From: Sinorhizobium fredii
GTDB taxonomy: Bacteria; Pseudomonadota; Alphaproteobacteria; Rhizobiales; Rhizobiaceae
Length of the DNA: 64,000 nt
Direction of reading: 5' to 3'
Assembly: GCF_002944405.1 (NCBI RefSeq)
Contig: NZ_CP024307.1
Coordinates: 702,501-766,500, forward strand
Shown here: piece after piece, positions 1-7,150 of the stretch
How positions within the stretch are numbered: position 1 is the stretch's first letter
How the letters are laid out: every line of letters starts with the position of its first letter
Program-made: the position numbers and the translations under genes
Notes under the pieces: generated by a model
The model's database searches: none
Told to the model about the DNA's origin: nothing
The model's input: only the letters and a program-made list of their open reading frames with translations

Positions 1-1
1 T

Positions 2-13
2 CTGATCGGGTGA
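2..13 (+). CDS. 3' end of upstream gene (possibly flgH), partial
   Basis: Stop codons occur near the left edge in all three plus frames. The frame ending in TGA at 11-13 is the likeliest tail of the upstream gene because it leaves a 27-base gap with an AACGGAG ribosome site before fliL. In S. meliloti the gene before fliL is flgH (L-ring lipoprotein). Only a few codons are visible, so identity rests on synteny alone. Confidence 0.25.
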   Translation: MIG

Positions 14-40
14 CATCCAGTACCGGAACGGAGCGGCACG

Positions 41-532
41 ATGGAAGAAACCGACACTAAAGAACCGAAATCCCCGTCGCTGGTCATGACCATTGCCGCG
101 ATCGCCGTGCTGACGCTCGTTGCCGGCGGCGGCGGCTGGTTCGTCGGCGCCCTTCTGGCCCCGCCACCGGCGAAGAAGCCGGAGGCTGCCGCCGAACTGC
201 CTGAGCACGCCACCGGCGAGGAGGGTCTTCCGAAGATCGCCACCGAAGCCAACGGCATCGTCCAACTCGAGCCGATCACCACCAACCTTGCCTACCCGGC
301 CGAAAACTGGGTCCGCATCGAGGTCGCGCTGCAGTTCAAGGGCGCGCCCGACGTCGCGCTCGCCGAAGAAATCCACCAGGACATCGCGGCCTATCTGAAG
401 ACCCTGTCGCTGCAGCAAATTCAGGGGCCGCGCGGCTTTCAATATCTCCGGGATGACATCCGGGAACGGGTTGACCTGCGCTCCGACGGGCGCGTAACCA
501 ATGTGATGTTCCGAACCTTCGTCATCCAATGA
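41..532 (+). CDS. fliL: Flagellar basal body-associated protein FliL
   Basis: This 163-residue protein has a short charged cytoplasmic head, one membrane segment at about residues 14-40 and a periplasmic domain ending in RTFVIQ, the FliL architecture. FliL proteins surround the stator at the motor and stabilise it. The start follows AACGGAG at a suitable distance. The stop lies 7 bases before fliP, so the two are co-transcribed, probably with the upstream basal-body operon. A second, more diverged FliL-like protein is encoded at 22.6 kb. Confidence 0.93.
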   Translation: MEETDTKEPKSPSLVMTIAAIAVLTLVAGGGGWFVGALLAPPPAKKPEAAAELPEHATGEEGLPKIATEANGIVQLEPITTNLAYPAENWVRIEVALQFKGAPDVALAEEIHQDIAAYLKTLSLQQIQGPRGFQYLRDDIRERVDLRSDGRVTNVMFRTFVIQ

Positions 533-539
533 TTCGCTG

Positions 540-1277
540 ATGCTCCGGACTACTGCCTTTATAATCGCCATGATGGCGATGTCGGGAATTGCCGGGGCCC
601 AGAGCTTTCCCGCCGATATTCTGAACACGCCGGTCGACGGTTCGGTCGCCTCCTGGATCATCCGCACCTTCGGGCTCCTGACCGTCCTTTCGGTCGCACC
701 GGGTATCCTGATCATGGTGACGAGCTTTCCACGCTTCGTCATCGCCTTTGCGATCCTGCGCTCCGGCATGGGGCTTGCGACCACGCCGTCGAACATGATC
801 ATGGTGTCGCTGGCGCTGTTCATGACCTTCTACGTCATGGCGCCGACCTTCGACCGCGCCTGGCGCGACGGCATCGATCCGCTCCTGAAGAACGAGATCT
901 CCGAGACCGAGGCGCTGACGCGGGTGTCGGAACCGTTCCGCGAGTTCATGCTCGCCAACACCCGCGACAAGGACCTGCAGCTCTTCATCGACATCGCCCG
1001 AGAAAAGGGCCAGACGGTCGTCGTCGACGACAAGGTGGATCTGCGCGCCGTCGTGCCAGCCTTCATGATCTCGGAGATCCGCCGCGGCTTCGAGATCGGC
1101 TTTCTGATCATGCTGCCTTTCCTGGTCATCGATCTCATCGTCTCCACCATCACCATGGCGATGGGCATGATGATGCTGCCGCCGACCTCGATCTCGCTGC
1201 CCTTCAAGATCCTGTTCTTCGTGCTGATCGACGGCTGGAACCTGCTCGTCGGCAGCCTGGTGCGCTCCTTCACCTGA
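540..1277 (+). CDS. fliP: Flagellar type III export gate protein FliP
   Basis: FliP is an integral membrane subunit of the flagellar export gate, built with FliQ, FliR, FlhA and FlhB. The 245-residue product has a cleavable-type N-terminal signal (residues 1-20), a hydrophobic stretch around 40-80 containing SFPRFVIAFAILR, and a C-terminal membrane hairpin with the family-typical MMMLPPTSISLPFK. Length is normal. It starts 7 bases after the fliL stop. The other gate genes fliQ, flhA and fliR lie 16-20 kb downstream. A 283-base gap carrying the flaA promoter follows. Confidence 0.96.
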   Translation: MLRTTAFIIAMMAMSGIAGAQSFPADILNTPVDGSVASWIIRTFGLLTVLSVAPGILIMVTSFPRFVIAFAILRSGMGLATTPSNMIMVSLALFMTFYVMAPTFDRAWRDGIDPLLKNEISETEALTRVSEPFREFMLANTRDKDLQLFIDIAREKGQTVVVDDKVDLRAVVPAFMISEIRRGFEIGFLIMLPFLVIDLIVSTITMAMGMMMLPPTSISLPFKILFFVLIDGWNLLVGSLVRSFT

Positions 1278-1477
1278 GCCCGCCTCGGCGTCCCTCGTTA
1301 AGACATTTCCGGGACCCCGCAACAGTCCGTTAAGTATAGGATTTCACGCGCGATTCACTACGTTCTAGCGTCGCCTTCGGGGTGCCTCGCCGATTAAGGT
1401 GTTGGCAAGAAATGGCTGCGAATTTCGTCCTCACACGACGGGTTTGGTGTCCTTCACGAGCTGAGCGGAACCGAGTG

Positions 1478-1524
1478 GCATGATGCCGGATCGTCGTGAC
1501 CGGTAACCTCTTCAGCCCGGTATG
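1478..1524 (+). promoter_or_regulatory. Flagellin upstream element, flaA copy
   Basis: GCATGATG starts at 1478, CCGG at 1500 and CCGGTATG at 1517, 37 bases before the flaA start. The first two blocks have the same 22-base offset as in flaB and flaC. The last gap is 7 bases longer than in flaB and flaC. It may be the flagellin promoter core or a leader element; the sequence does not decide. Confidence 0.55.
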
Positions 1525-1560
1525 TCCCCCCAAAAGTATTTCGTAAAAGGGACAACGATT

Positions 1561-2469
1561 ATGGCAAGCATTCTCACCAACAGCTCGGCAACCGCCGCTC
1601 TCCAGACCCTGCGTTCCATTTCTTCCAGCATGGAAGACACGCAGAACCGCATTTCCACGGGCATGCGCGTCGGCTCTGCTTCTGACAACGCCGCTTACTG
1701 GTCGATCGCGACCACCATGCGTTCTGACAACGCAGCTCTTTCGTCGGTCACCGACGCGCTCGGCATGGGCGCCGCCAAGGTCGATACCGCTTACGCCGGT
1801 ATGGAAGCGGCCATCGATGTCGTCAAGGAAATCAAGGCGAAGATCGTCGCCGCAACGGAAGAAGGTGTCGACGGCGCAAAGGTCCAGGAAGAAATCGACC
1901 AGCTTCAGGACCAGCTCCTGAGCATTGCGGAATCGGCCTCGTTCAACGGCGAAAACTGGATTGCCGGCGAGGCAGCGACCAAGACCGTCGTCACCGGCTT
2001 TGTCCGCGCTTCGGACGGCACCGTCTCGATCAAGACGTCCAGCTATGCCCTTACTGATGCGGCTGACGGTACGCTCCTCTTCGCCGACGATGGCGCCGGT
2101 GGTCTCGACACCGCGACCGGCATCCTCGGCACCGACGGCACCAACGGCAACAATGTCTACGGCCTCGATATCTCTGCAATGGACGCGACCGCGCTCGGAG
2201 AAGCGCTCTCCGACGTCGAAGACGCGCTCACCGCGATGACCAGCGCTGCCTCTTCGCTCGGTTCGATGTCGACCCGCATCGATCTGCAGGCTGACTTCGT
2301 TTCCGAACTCAGCGACTCGATCGAAAACGGTATCGGCCGCCTTGTCGACGCCGACATGAACGAGGAGTCGACCCGCCTGAAGGCCCTGCAGACGCAGCAG
2401 CAGCTTGCGATCCAGGCCCTGTCGATCGCCAACTCCGACTCGCAGAACATCCTGTCGCTCTTCCGCTAA
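1561..2469 (+). CDS. flaA: Flagellin FlaA
   Basis: This is a 302-residue filament subunit, first of four tandem flagellins. It has the conserved D0/D1 ends: N-terminal ASILTNSSATAALQTLRS with AYWSIATTMRSDN, and C-terminal MNEESTRLKALQTQQQ; the middle (about 140-215) is variable. The start at 1561 is chosen over an in-frame ATG at 1522 because it aligns with the other three flagellin starts and follows AAAGGGA; the upstream ATG lies inside the shared upstream element. In S. meliloti FlaA is the principal subunit of the complex flagellum. Own promoter region and terminator indicate monocistronic expression. Confidence 0.96.
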   Translation: MASILTNSSATAALQTLRSISSSMEDTQNRISTGMRVGSASDNAAYWSIATTMRSDNAALSSVTDALGMGAAKVDTAYAGMEAAIDVVKEIKAKIVAATEEGVDGAKVQEEIDQLQDQLLSIAESASFNGENWIAGEAATKTVVTGFVRASDGTVSIKTSSYALTDAADGTLLFADDGAGGLDTATGILGTDGTNGNNVYGLDISAMDATALGEALSDVEDALTAMTSAASSLGSMSTRIDLQADFVSELSDSIENGIGRLVDADMNEESTRLKALQTQQQLAIQALSIANSDSQNILSLFR

Positions 2470-2515
2470 TCGGCGAACCGGCACGGGGGCTGACCGTGCC
2501 GCAACGCTGGAAAAG

Positions 2516-2546
2516 AGCCGCGACCGAAGCCGGTCGCGGCTTTTTC
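2516..2546 (+). terminator. Rho-independent terminator of flaA
   Basis: AGCCGCGACC (2516-2525) pairs with GGTCGCGGCT (2532-2541) around a 6-base loop and is followed by TTTTTC. It is the clearest intrinsic terminator of the flagellin array. Confidence 0.9.
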
Positions 2547-2615
2547 GTATTTTTTATTCCACTTCAGCATTCCTTAACCATCTTGCTGTTTCCTAGCACC
2601 ATCGAAACGGCGGGT

Positions 2616-2638
2616 TAACCAACAAAATTAATTGGTTA
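2616..2638 (+). promoter_or_regulatory. Inverted repeat upstream of flaB
   Basis: TAACCAA (2616-2622) and TTGGTTA (2632-2638) form a perfect 7-base dyad around an AT-only-plus-C 9-base spacer, ending 4 bases before the shared flagellin element. It could be an activator site, for example for Rem or another class II/III regulator; that is inference. Confidence 0.4.
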
Positions 2639-2642
2639 GCAG

Positions 2643-2682
2643 GCATGATGCTGACCGTCGCTTGCCGGCGTACTCCGGAATG
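2643..2682 (+). promoter_or_regulatory. Flagellin upstream element, flaB copy
   Basis: GCATGATG starts at 2643, CCGG at 2665 and CCGGAATG at 2675-2682, ending 35 bases before the flaB start. Block spacing is identical to the flaC copy. Confidence 0.6.
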
Positions 2683-2717
2683 TCCCTTCTTAATCAGCCA
2701 CTAAGGGGCACTCAGAA

Positions 2718-3638
2718 ATGACAAGCATTCTTACCAACATCGCAGCCATGTCCGCACTTGAAACGCTGCGGAGCATCGGCAACAACATGGAAACGACCCA
2801 GGGCCGCGTCTCTTCCGGCCTGCGCGTCGGCGAGGCTTCGGACAACGCTGCCTACTGGTCGATCGCGACCACGATGCGCTCCGACAACATGGCGCTCTCC
2901 GCCGTCCAGGACGCCCTCGGCCTCGGCGCCGCCAAGGTCGACACCGCCTATGCCGGTATGGAATCCGCCATCGAAGTCGTGAAGGAAATCAAGGCCAAGG
3001 TCGTGACCGCAACTGAAGAAGGCGTCGACAAGGCCAAGGTCCAGGAAGAGATCGATCAGCTTCAGGAACAGCTGCTGTCGATCGCCGAATCCGCTTCATT
3101 CAGCGGTGAGAACTGGATCGGCGGCGTCGCCGGCAACACTGTGACCGTCGTGTCCGGCTTCGTCCGTGCCTCCGACAGCACCGTCTCCGTCAAGACGACG
3201 AGCTATGCGCTTGTCGATGGCGTCACCGGCGGCAACCTGCTGTTCAGCGACGACGGCACGGGTGCTCTCGATACGGCAACCGGCATCCTGGGTACCGCCG
3301 GCGCTTCCGCCGGCGGCTACGCTGTCTACTCGCTGGATATCAGCGCTCTGGCGACGGCGGACATGAATGACGTGCTGTCGGATGTGGACGATGCACTCTC
3401 GGCCATGACCAGCGCTGCTGCTGAGCTCGGCTCGATCTCCATGCGCATCGGCTTGCAGGAAGATTTTGTCGCGAAGCTGTCCGACTCGATCGACTCCGGC
3501 GTTGGCCGCCTCGTCGATGCCGACATGAACGAGGAATCGACCCGCCTCAAGGCCCTGCAGACGCAGCAGCAGCTCGCCGTTCAGTCGCTGTCGATCGCCA
3601 ACAGCAACTCGGAGAACGTTCTCCAGCTCTTCCGTTAA
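2718..3638 (+). CDS. flaB: Flagellin FlaB
   Basis: The 306-residue flagellin has the same ends as FlaA (TSILTNIAAMSALETLRS; MNEESTRLKALQTQQQ) and a variable centre at about 140-220. It follows AAGGGG. It is a secondary filament subunit in the rhizobial complex flagellum. The gene lies between terminators at 2516 and 3692, so it is probably transcribed alone from the region containing the 2616 dyad and the element at 2643. Confidence 0.95.
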   Translation: MTSILTNIAAMSALETLRSIGNNMETTQGRVSSGLRVGEASDNAAYWSIATTMRSDNMALSAVQDALGLGAAKVDTAYAGMESAIEVVKEIKAKVVTATEEGVDKAKVQEEIDQLQEQLLSIAESASFSGENWIGGVAGNTVTVVSGFVRASDSTVSVKTTSYALVDGVTGGNLLFSDDGTGALDTATGILGTAGASAGGYAVYSLDISALATADMNDVLSDVDDALSAMTSAAAELGSISMRIGLQEDFVAKLSDSIDSGVGRLVDADMNEESTRLKALQTQQQLAVQSLSIANSNSENVLQLFR

Positions 3639-3691
3639 TCGACGGAACCGGACCAGGGATCACTCGTTCCCTCATAGGTCGAGCCACTTCA

Positions 3692-3723
3692 GAAAGCCGC
3701 GCCTTGCGAAAGGCGCGGCTTTC
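3692..3723 (+). terminator. Hairpin terminator of flaB
   Basis: A perfect 14-base stem (3692-3705 with 3710-3723) around the tetraloop GCGA closes the flaB unit. The stem itself ends in TTTC and no longer T run follows, so termination relies mainly on stem strength. Confidence 0.75.
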
Positions 3724-3862
3724 GCGCATTTGGGCTCCAGCGCAAGGAAATTGTTAGGTTTTGTTAATTTTGTTAACTCGCCTTTAGAGTTTGTTAACCA
3801 TGTTCCCGTTAGCTGGCCGCACCGAAACAATGAGTTAACCAAGGTGACCAGCGGGTTAACAG

Positions 3863-3902
3863 GCATGAAGCCGATCATTCGTCCCGGCGGCAATCCGGAA
3901 TG
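3863..3902 (+). promoter_or_regulatory. Flagellin upstream element, flaD copy
   Basis: GCATGAAG starts at 3863, CCGG at 3884 and CCGGAATG at 3895-3902, 39 bases before the flaD start. The stretch just upstream (3751-3860) is AT-rich with repeated TTTGTTAA and GTTAAC words but no exact TTAA-N7-TTAAC box. Confidence 0.55.
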
Positions 3903-3941
3903 CTCAATTCATTCTAATGCCATTCGAGGGGCGAGCAGACA

Positions 3942-4859
3942 ATGACCAGCATCCTGACGAACACGGCGGCGATGGCCGCACTTCAGACCCTCCGCGCGAT
4001 CGACGACAATATGGAGACGACGCAGGGCCGGGTTTCATCAGGGTTGCGCGTCGGCGAGGCAGCCGACAATGCCGCATACTGGTCAATTGCCACCACCATG
4101 CGTTCCGATAACATGGCGCTTTCCGCCGTCCAGGACGCGCTCGGACTTGGGGCTGCCAAGGTCGATACCTCCTATGCCGCGATGGAAAGCGCCATCGAAG
4201 TCGTCAAGGAAATCAAGTCGAAAATCGTCGCCGCCACCGAAGAAGGTGTCGACAAGACGAAGATCCAGGAAGAAATCGACCAGTTGCAGGAGCAACTGAT
4301 GTCGATCGCTGAGTCTGCCTCCTTCAGCGGCGAAAACTGGGTTGCCGGCGACGCGGCCGTCAAGAGCGTGGTCTCGGGCTTCGTGCGCGCCTCCGATGGT
4401 ACCGTTTCGGTGAAGACCACAGCCTATACACTCGACGATACGGCGACGGGCAATCTGCTCTTCGGCGGTGATGGCGCCGGCGCCATCGTGGACACCAACG
4501 GCATTCTCGGCACCACCGGTGGTGCGACGATCGGCGTCTCTATTTATGCTCTCGATATCACCGGCTTCGACACCGCCGAAATGGCCGAAGCTCTGACGCT
4601 CGTCGAAGATGGCCTCCAGGCGATGACCAGCGCGGCCTCGGAACTCGGCTCGATCTCCATGCGCATCGGCCTTCAGGAGGAGTTCGTCGCGGCCCTGACC
4701 GACTCGATCGACTCGGGCATCGGACGCCTCGTCGATGCCGACATGAACGAGGAATCGACTCGCCTGAAGGCCCTGCAGACGCAGCAGCAGCTCGCCGTCC
4801 AGTCGCTGTCGATCGCCAATACCAACTCGGAAAACATCCTCCAGCTCTTCCGCCAGTAG
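3942..4859 (+). CDS. flaD: Flagellin FlaD
   Basis: This 305-residue flagellin is close to FlaB (shared RVSSGLRVGEA and GLQE blocks), with a variable centre at about 140-215. The FlaD name follows S. meliloti order flaA-flaB-flaD-flaC. The start follows GAGGGG at 3928-3933 and aligns with its neighbours. A hairpin terminator follows, so it is probably an independent unit. Confidence 0.93.
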   Translation: MTSILTNTAAMAALQTLRAIDDNMETTQGRVSSGLRVGEAADNAAYWSIATTMRSDNMALSAVQDALGLGAAKVDTSYAAMESAIEVVKEIKSKIVAATEEGVDKTKIQEEIDQLQEQLMSIAESASFSGENWVAGDAAVKSVVSGFVRASDGTVSVKTTAYTLDDTATGNLLFGGDGAGAIVDTNGILGTTGGATIGVSIYALDITGFDTAEMAEALTLVEDGLQAMTSAASELGSISMRIGLQEEFVAALTDSIDSGIGRLVDADMNEESTRLKALQTQQQLAVQSLSIANTNSENILQLFRQ

Positions 4860-4903
4860 GATCTGTCCACAGCCTTCTGAGGCTCCAAGCACACTATCTT
4901 CGC

Positions 4904-4932
4904 AAGGCCGCGCCACTATTGCGCGGCCTTTT
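4904..4932 (+). terminator. Hairpin terminator of flaD
   Basis: AAGGCCGCGC (4904-4913) pairs with GCGCGGCCTT (4921-4930) around a 7-base loop, followed by TT. Confidence 0.75.
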
Positions 4933-4988
4933 GTCGTTGTCGATGTCCCCGGTACTCGAACGGTGAAGTAACCCTTTCTTCACCCGCC

Positions 4989-5049
4989 TTAACAAGCGGT
5001 TAACCGCGTTAACCATTTGTTAACCATTTCCCATTAACGCTTTGTTAAA
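4989..5049 (+). promoter_or_regulatory. Cluster of CtrA-type boxes upstream of flaC
   Basis: Two exact TTAA-N7-TTAAC sites occur at 4989-5004 and 5009-5024. A one-mismatch site (TTAA-N7-TTAAA) occurs at 5034-5049. TTAA-N7-TTAAC is the published alphaproteobacterial CtrA consensus. They precede the shared flagellin element by 40-100 bases. Only flaC has exact boxes; flaB and flaD have half-sites. Confidence 0.6.
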
Positions 5050-5088
5050 CACGATGGTCTGTCACCCAGGGCAAAACGGTGGCAGCGC

Positions 5089-5128
5089 GCATGATGCCGC
5101 ACCATCCCTGCCGGTCACACCCGGAATG
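5089..5128 (+). promoter_or_regulatory. Flagellin upstream element, flaC copy
   Basis: GCATGATG starts at 5089, CCGG at 5111 and CCGGAATG at 5121-5128, 33 bases before the flaC start. Confidence 0.6.
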
Positions 5129-5161
5129 TCTTCGATCTCCCATCGACAGGGGCGATAGCCA

Positions 5162-6124
5162 ATGACCAGCATCATGACCAACGCTGCCGCCATGGCGGCA
5201 TTGCAGACCTTGCGTTCGATCAACAGAAACCTGGACGAGACCCAAAGCCGCGTGTCCTCCGGCTATCGCGTCGAGACCGCCGCCGACAACGCTGCCTATT
5301 GGTCGATCGCGACCACGATGCGGTCGGACAATGCGGCGCTTTCGACGGTCCAGGACGCGCTTGGCCTGGGCGCGGCCAAGGTCGATACTGCCTATGCGGC
5401 CTTGGACACCGTCATCGAGCTGATGAGCGAGGTCAAGGCGAAGCTGGTCGCGGCACGCGAACCCGGCGTCGACAAAAGCAAGATCGACAAGGAGATCTCG
5501 CAACTCAAGGACCAGCTGGTCTCGGCCGCCCAGTCGGCATCCTTCTCGGGTGAGAACTGGCTCTACAACGACGCGGCTACGGCGGTTGGCACGAAATCCA
5601 TCGTCGCCTCCTTCAATCGCAGCGCGGATGGCAGTGTCTCGGTTACGACGCTTGATTACGACACCTCGGGCTCAATTCTCGTCGACGTCCAGGATGCAAG
5701 CGCCGGCTTGCTGACGATGGCGGTGGATGCGGATGCGCTTGCCTCTAGCCCGACGGGAACGGCGCGCGAATATTACCTGATCGACGCCGGCAGCCCGCCG
5801 ACCGGAACGGAAATCGCGCTTTCCGAAACGACTACCGATAACGAGTTGGACGACATGATCAGCGTCGTCGACGAGCTCATCAGCCAGCTGACCGATTCCG
5901 CCGCGACGCTCGGCGCGATCACCAGCCGCATCGAGATGCAGGAAAACTTCGTCGCCAACCTCATGGATGTGATCGACAAGGGTGTCGGCCGACTCGTGGA
6001 CGCCGACATGAACGAGGAGTCGACGCGCCTGAAGGCGCTGCAGACCCAGCAGCAGCTCGGCATCCAGTCGCTGTCGATCGCCAATACCAACTCCGAAAAC
6101 ATCCTCAGATTGTTCCAGGAGTAA
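5162..6124 (+). CDS. flaC: Flagellin FlaC
   Basis: The 320-residue product is the most diverged of the four flagellins. It keeps the ends (TSIMTNAAAMAALQTLRS; MNEESTRLKALQTQQQ) but has NRNLDETQSRVSSGYRVET instead of the FlaB/FlaD version and a longer centre. The start follows AGGGG. It is probably a minor filament subunit. It alone has exact CtrA-type boxes upstream, suggesting partly separate control. Confidence 0.94.
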   Translation: MTSIMTNAAAMAALQTLRSINRNLDETQSRVSSGYRVETAADNAAYWSIATTMRSDNAALSTVQDALGLGAAKVDTAYAALDTVIELMSEVKAKLVAAREPGVDKSKIDKEISQLKDQLVSAAQSASFSGENWLYNDAATAVGTKSIVASFNRSADGSVSVTTLDYDTSGSILVDVQDASAGLLTMAVDADALASSPTGTAREYYLIDAGSPPTGTEIALSETTTDNELDDMISVVDELISQLTDSAATLGAITSRIEMQENFVANLMDVIDKGVGRLVDADMNEESTRLKALQTQQQLGIQSLSIANTNSENILRLFQE

Positions 6125-6176
6125 GCGAGATCTTCGCTTCCGCCGTGCCGCCGGTCATCGGCATCAGGCGGGACTG

Positions 6177-6210
6177 GTTGGACCGCGCTGTTGCCCTGGC
6201 GCGGTCCAAC
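6177..6210 (+). terminator. Hairpin terminator of flaC
   Basis: A perfect 12-base stem, GTTGGACCGCGC (6177-6188) with its complement at 6199-6210, is followed by a T-rich stretch (AACCTTCATTTT). Confidence 0.75.
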
Positions 6211-6496
6211 AACCTTCATTTTCGCACAAGTTTGACCGGCTAGCCTTTCCTCGCAGTCTGCTCGGCCGGCTGCCGGCCAAGATGATCCTGGTCGCCGTTG
6301 CACCGGTCCCGCTTCGGGTCCTCCACCGCGAACCGTTGCGCATCGAGAATGCTGGTCCTGTCGCTGTCTCGGGCGGAAGGGCCGAAGGAGACATCATAGA
6401 CGTGTCAGGCGCTTTGGATTTCTGGACCATGTGCCACCCCCTGCCGGGCGGGGGACGTGCGCCGGCATTGGCTGCGAGCCGCCGGGGGGATCATCG
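6211..6496 (+). other. Non-coding gap before the motB operon
   Basis: Together with the flaC terminator this is a 372-base gap. It presumably holds the promoter for the FliH-like/motB/motC/fliK unit. A GC hairpin (CCCCCTGCC with GGGCGGGGG around 6437-6455) lies shortly before the next start. No convincing ORF or sigma-70 box was found. Confidence 0.4.
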
Positions 6497-7150
6497 ATGA
6501 GTGCGTCGCTCTCCCGTTATCTCAAGGATTTCAGCGCGCCGAAGATCGAAATCACGCGCATGCCGCCGAAATATTTTCCGGACCTCGAGGCGGACTTCCC
6601 CGCCGAAGATCGGACCGCCCAGAGGCCCGCCATGCCTGAACTCGACGTCGATGCCGAGCGGCGCGAGGCTTTCGCGCAGGGTCGCGCGGAGGCCGCCGCC
6701 GAGCTCGCCTTCGAGCATCAGCGGGAAATCGCCGAGCTCAAGGCGCGCCACGCCGAGGACCTCGATGCCGTGAAGCATCGCCTGGCGGAAGACACAGCTT
6801 CGAAACTCGCCGCCGGGTTCTCCCAGATCACCGAGCGGCTGGCCCTGGCGCTTGGCGACCAGGCGGCGCGGGTGCTCGCGCCGGTCATGGAGGAGGCACT
6901 CATCAAGCGCGCCGTCGAAGACCTGGCGGCGATGGTCAGGCAGGGCATCGGCGCGGGAGAGGGGCTCACCATCACCGTCAAGGGATCGCCGGTGCTCTTC
7001 GAAGCGCTGAAACAGCATCTCGACGACGACACTCTGGTTTTCCGGCACGTCGTTGCCGACGACATCGATCTGACGGTTGAGCTGGGCGAAGCGGTTCTGG
7101 TGACCAGAATGGCGGCCTGGTCCGAAACCGTGCGGAAGGTTCTGGCATGA
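6497..7150 (+). CDS. FliH-like flagellar export stator protein (proposed)
   Basis: This 217-residue cytoplasmic protein is first in the motB operon. The start at 6497 is chosen because GGGGGA precedes it; an in-frame start at 6431 has no good site. The layout resembles FliH/type III stator proteins: a disordered N-terminus, a charged helix rich in Ala/Glu/Arg with AFAQGRAEAAAE (about 55-110), and a C-terminal domain with LTITVKGSPVLFEALKQHL and W near the end. FliH holds the export ATPase FliI. It overlaps motB by 4 bases (ATGA), so translation is coupled. The assignment is inference from architecture; in S. meliloti the gene is, as far as I recall, called hypothetical. Confidence 0.6.
   Translation: MSASLSRYLKDFSAPKIEITRMPPKYFPDLEADFPAEDRTAQRPAMPELDVDAERREAFAQGRAEAAAELAFEHQREIAELKARHAEDLDAVKHRLAEDTASKLAAGFSQITERLALALGDQAARVLAPVMEEALIKRAVEDLAAMVRQGIGAGEGLTITVKGSPVLFEALKQHLDDDTLVFRHVVADDIDLTVELGEAVLVTRMAAWSETVRKVLA

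Noticed and set aside
1522..1560. Upstream in-frame ATG for flaA
   Set aside because: It lies in the shared upstream element, lacks a ribosome site and would add 13 residues absent from FlaB, FlaD and FlaC.
3751..3860. Repeated TTTGTTAA/GTTAAC words upstream of flaD considered as a CRISPR or direct-repeat array
   Set aside because: Units are 6-9 bases with irregular spacing and no spacers; regulatory half-sites are a better explanation.
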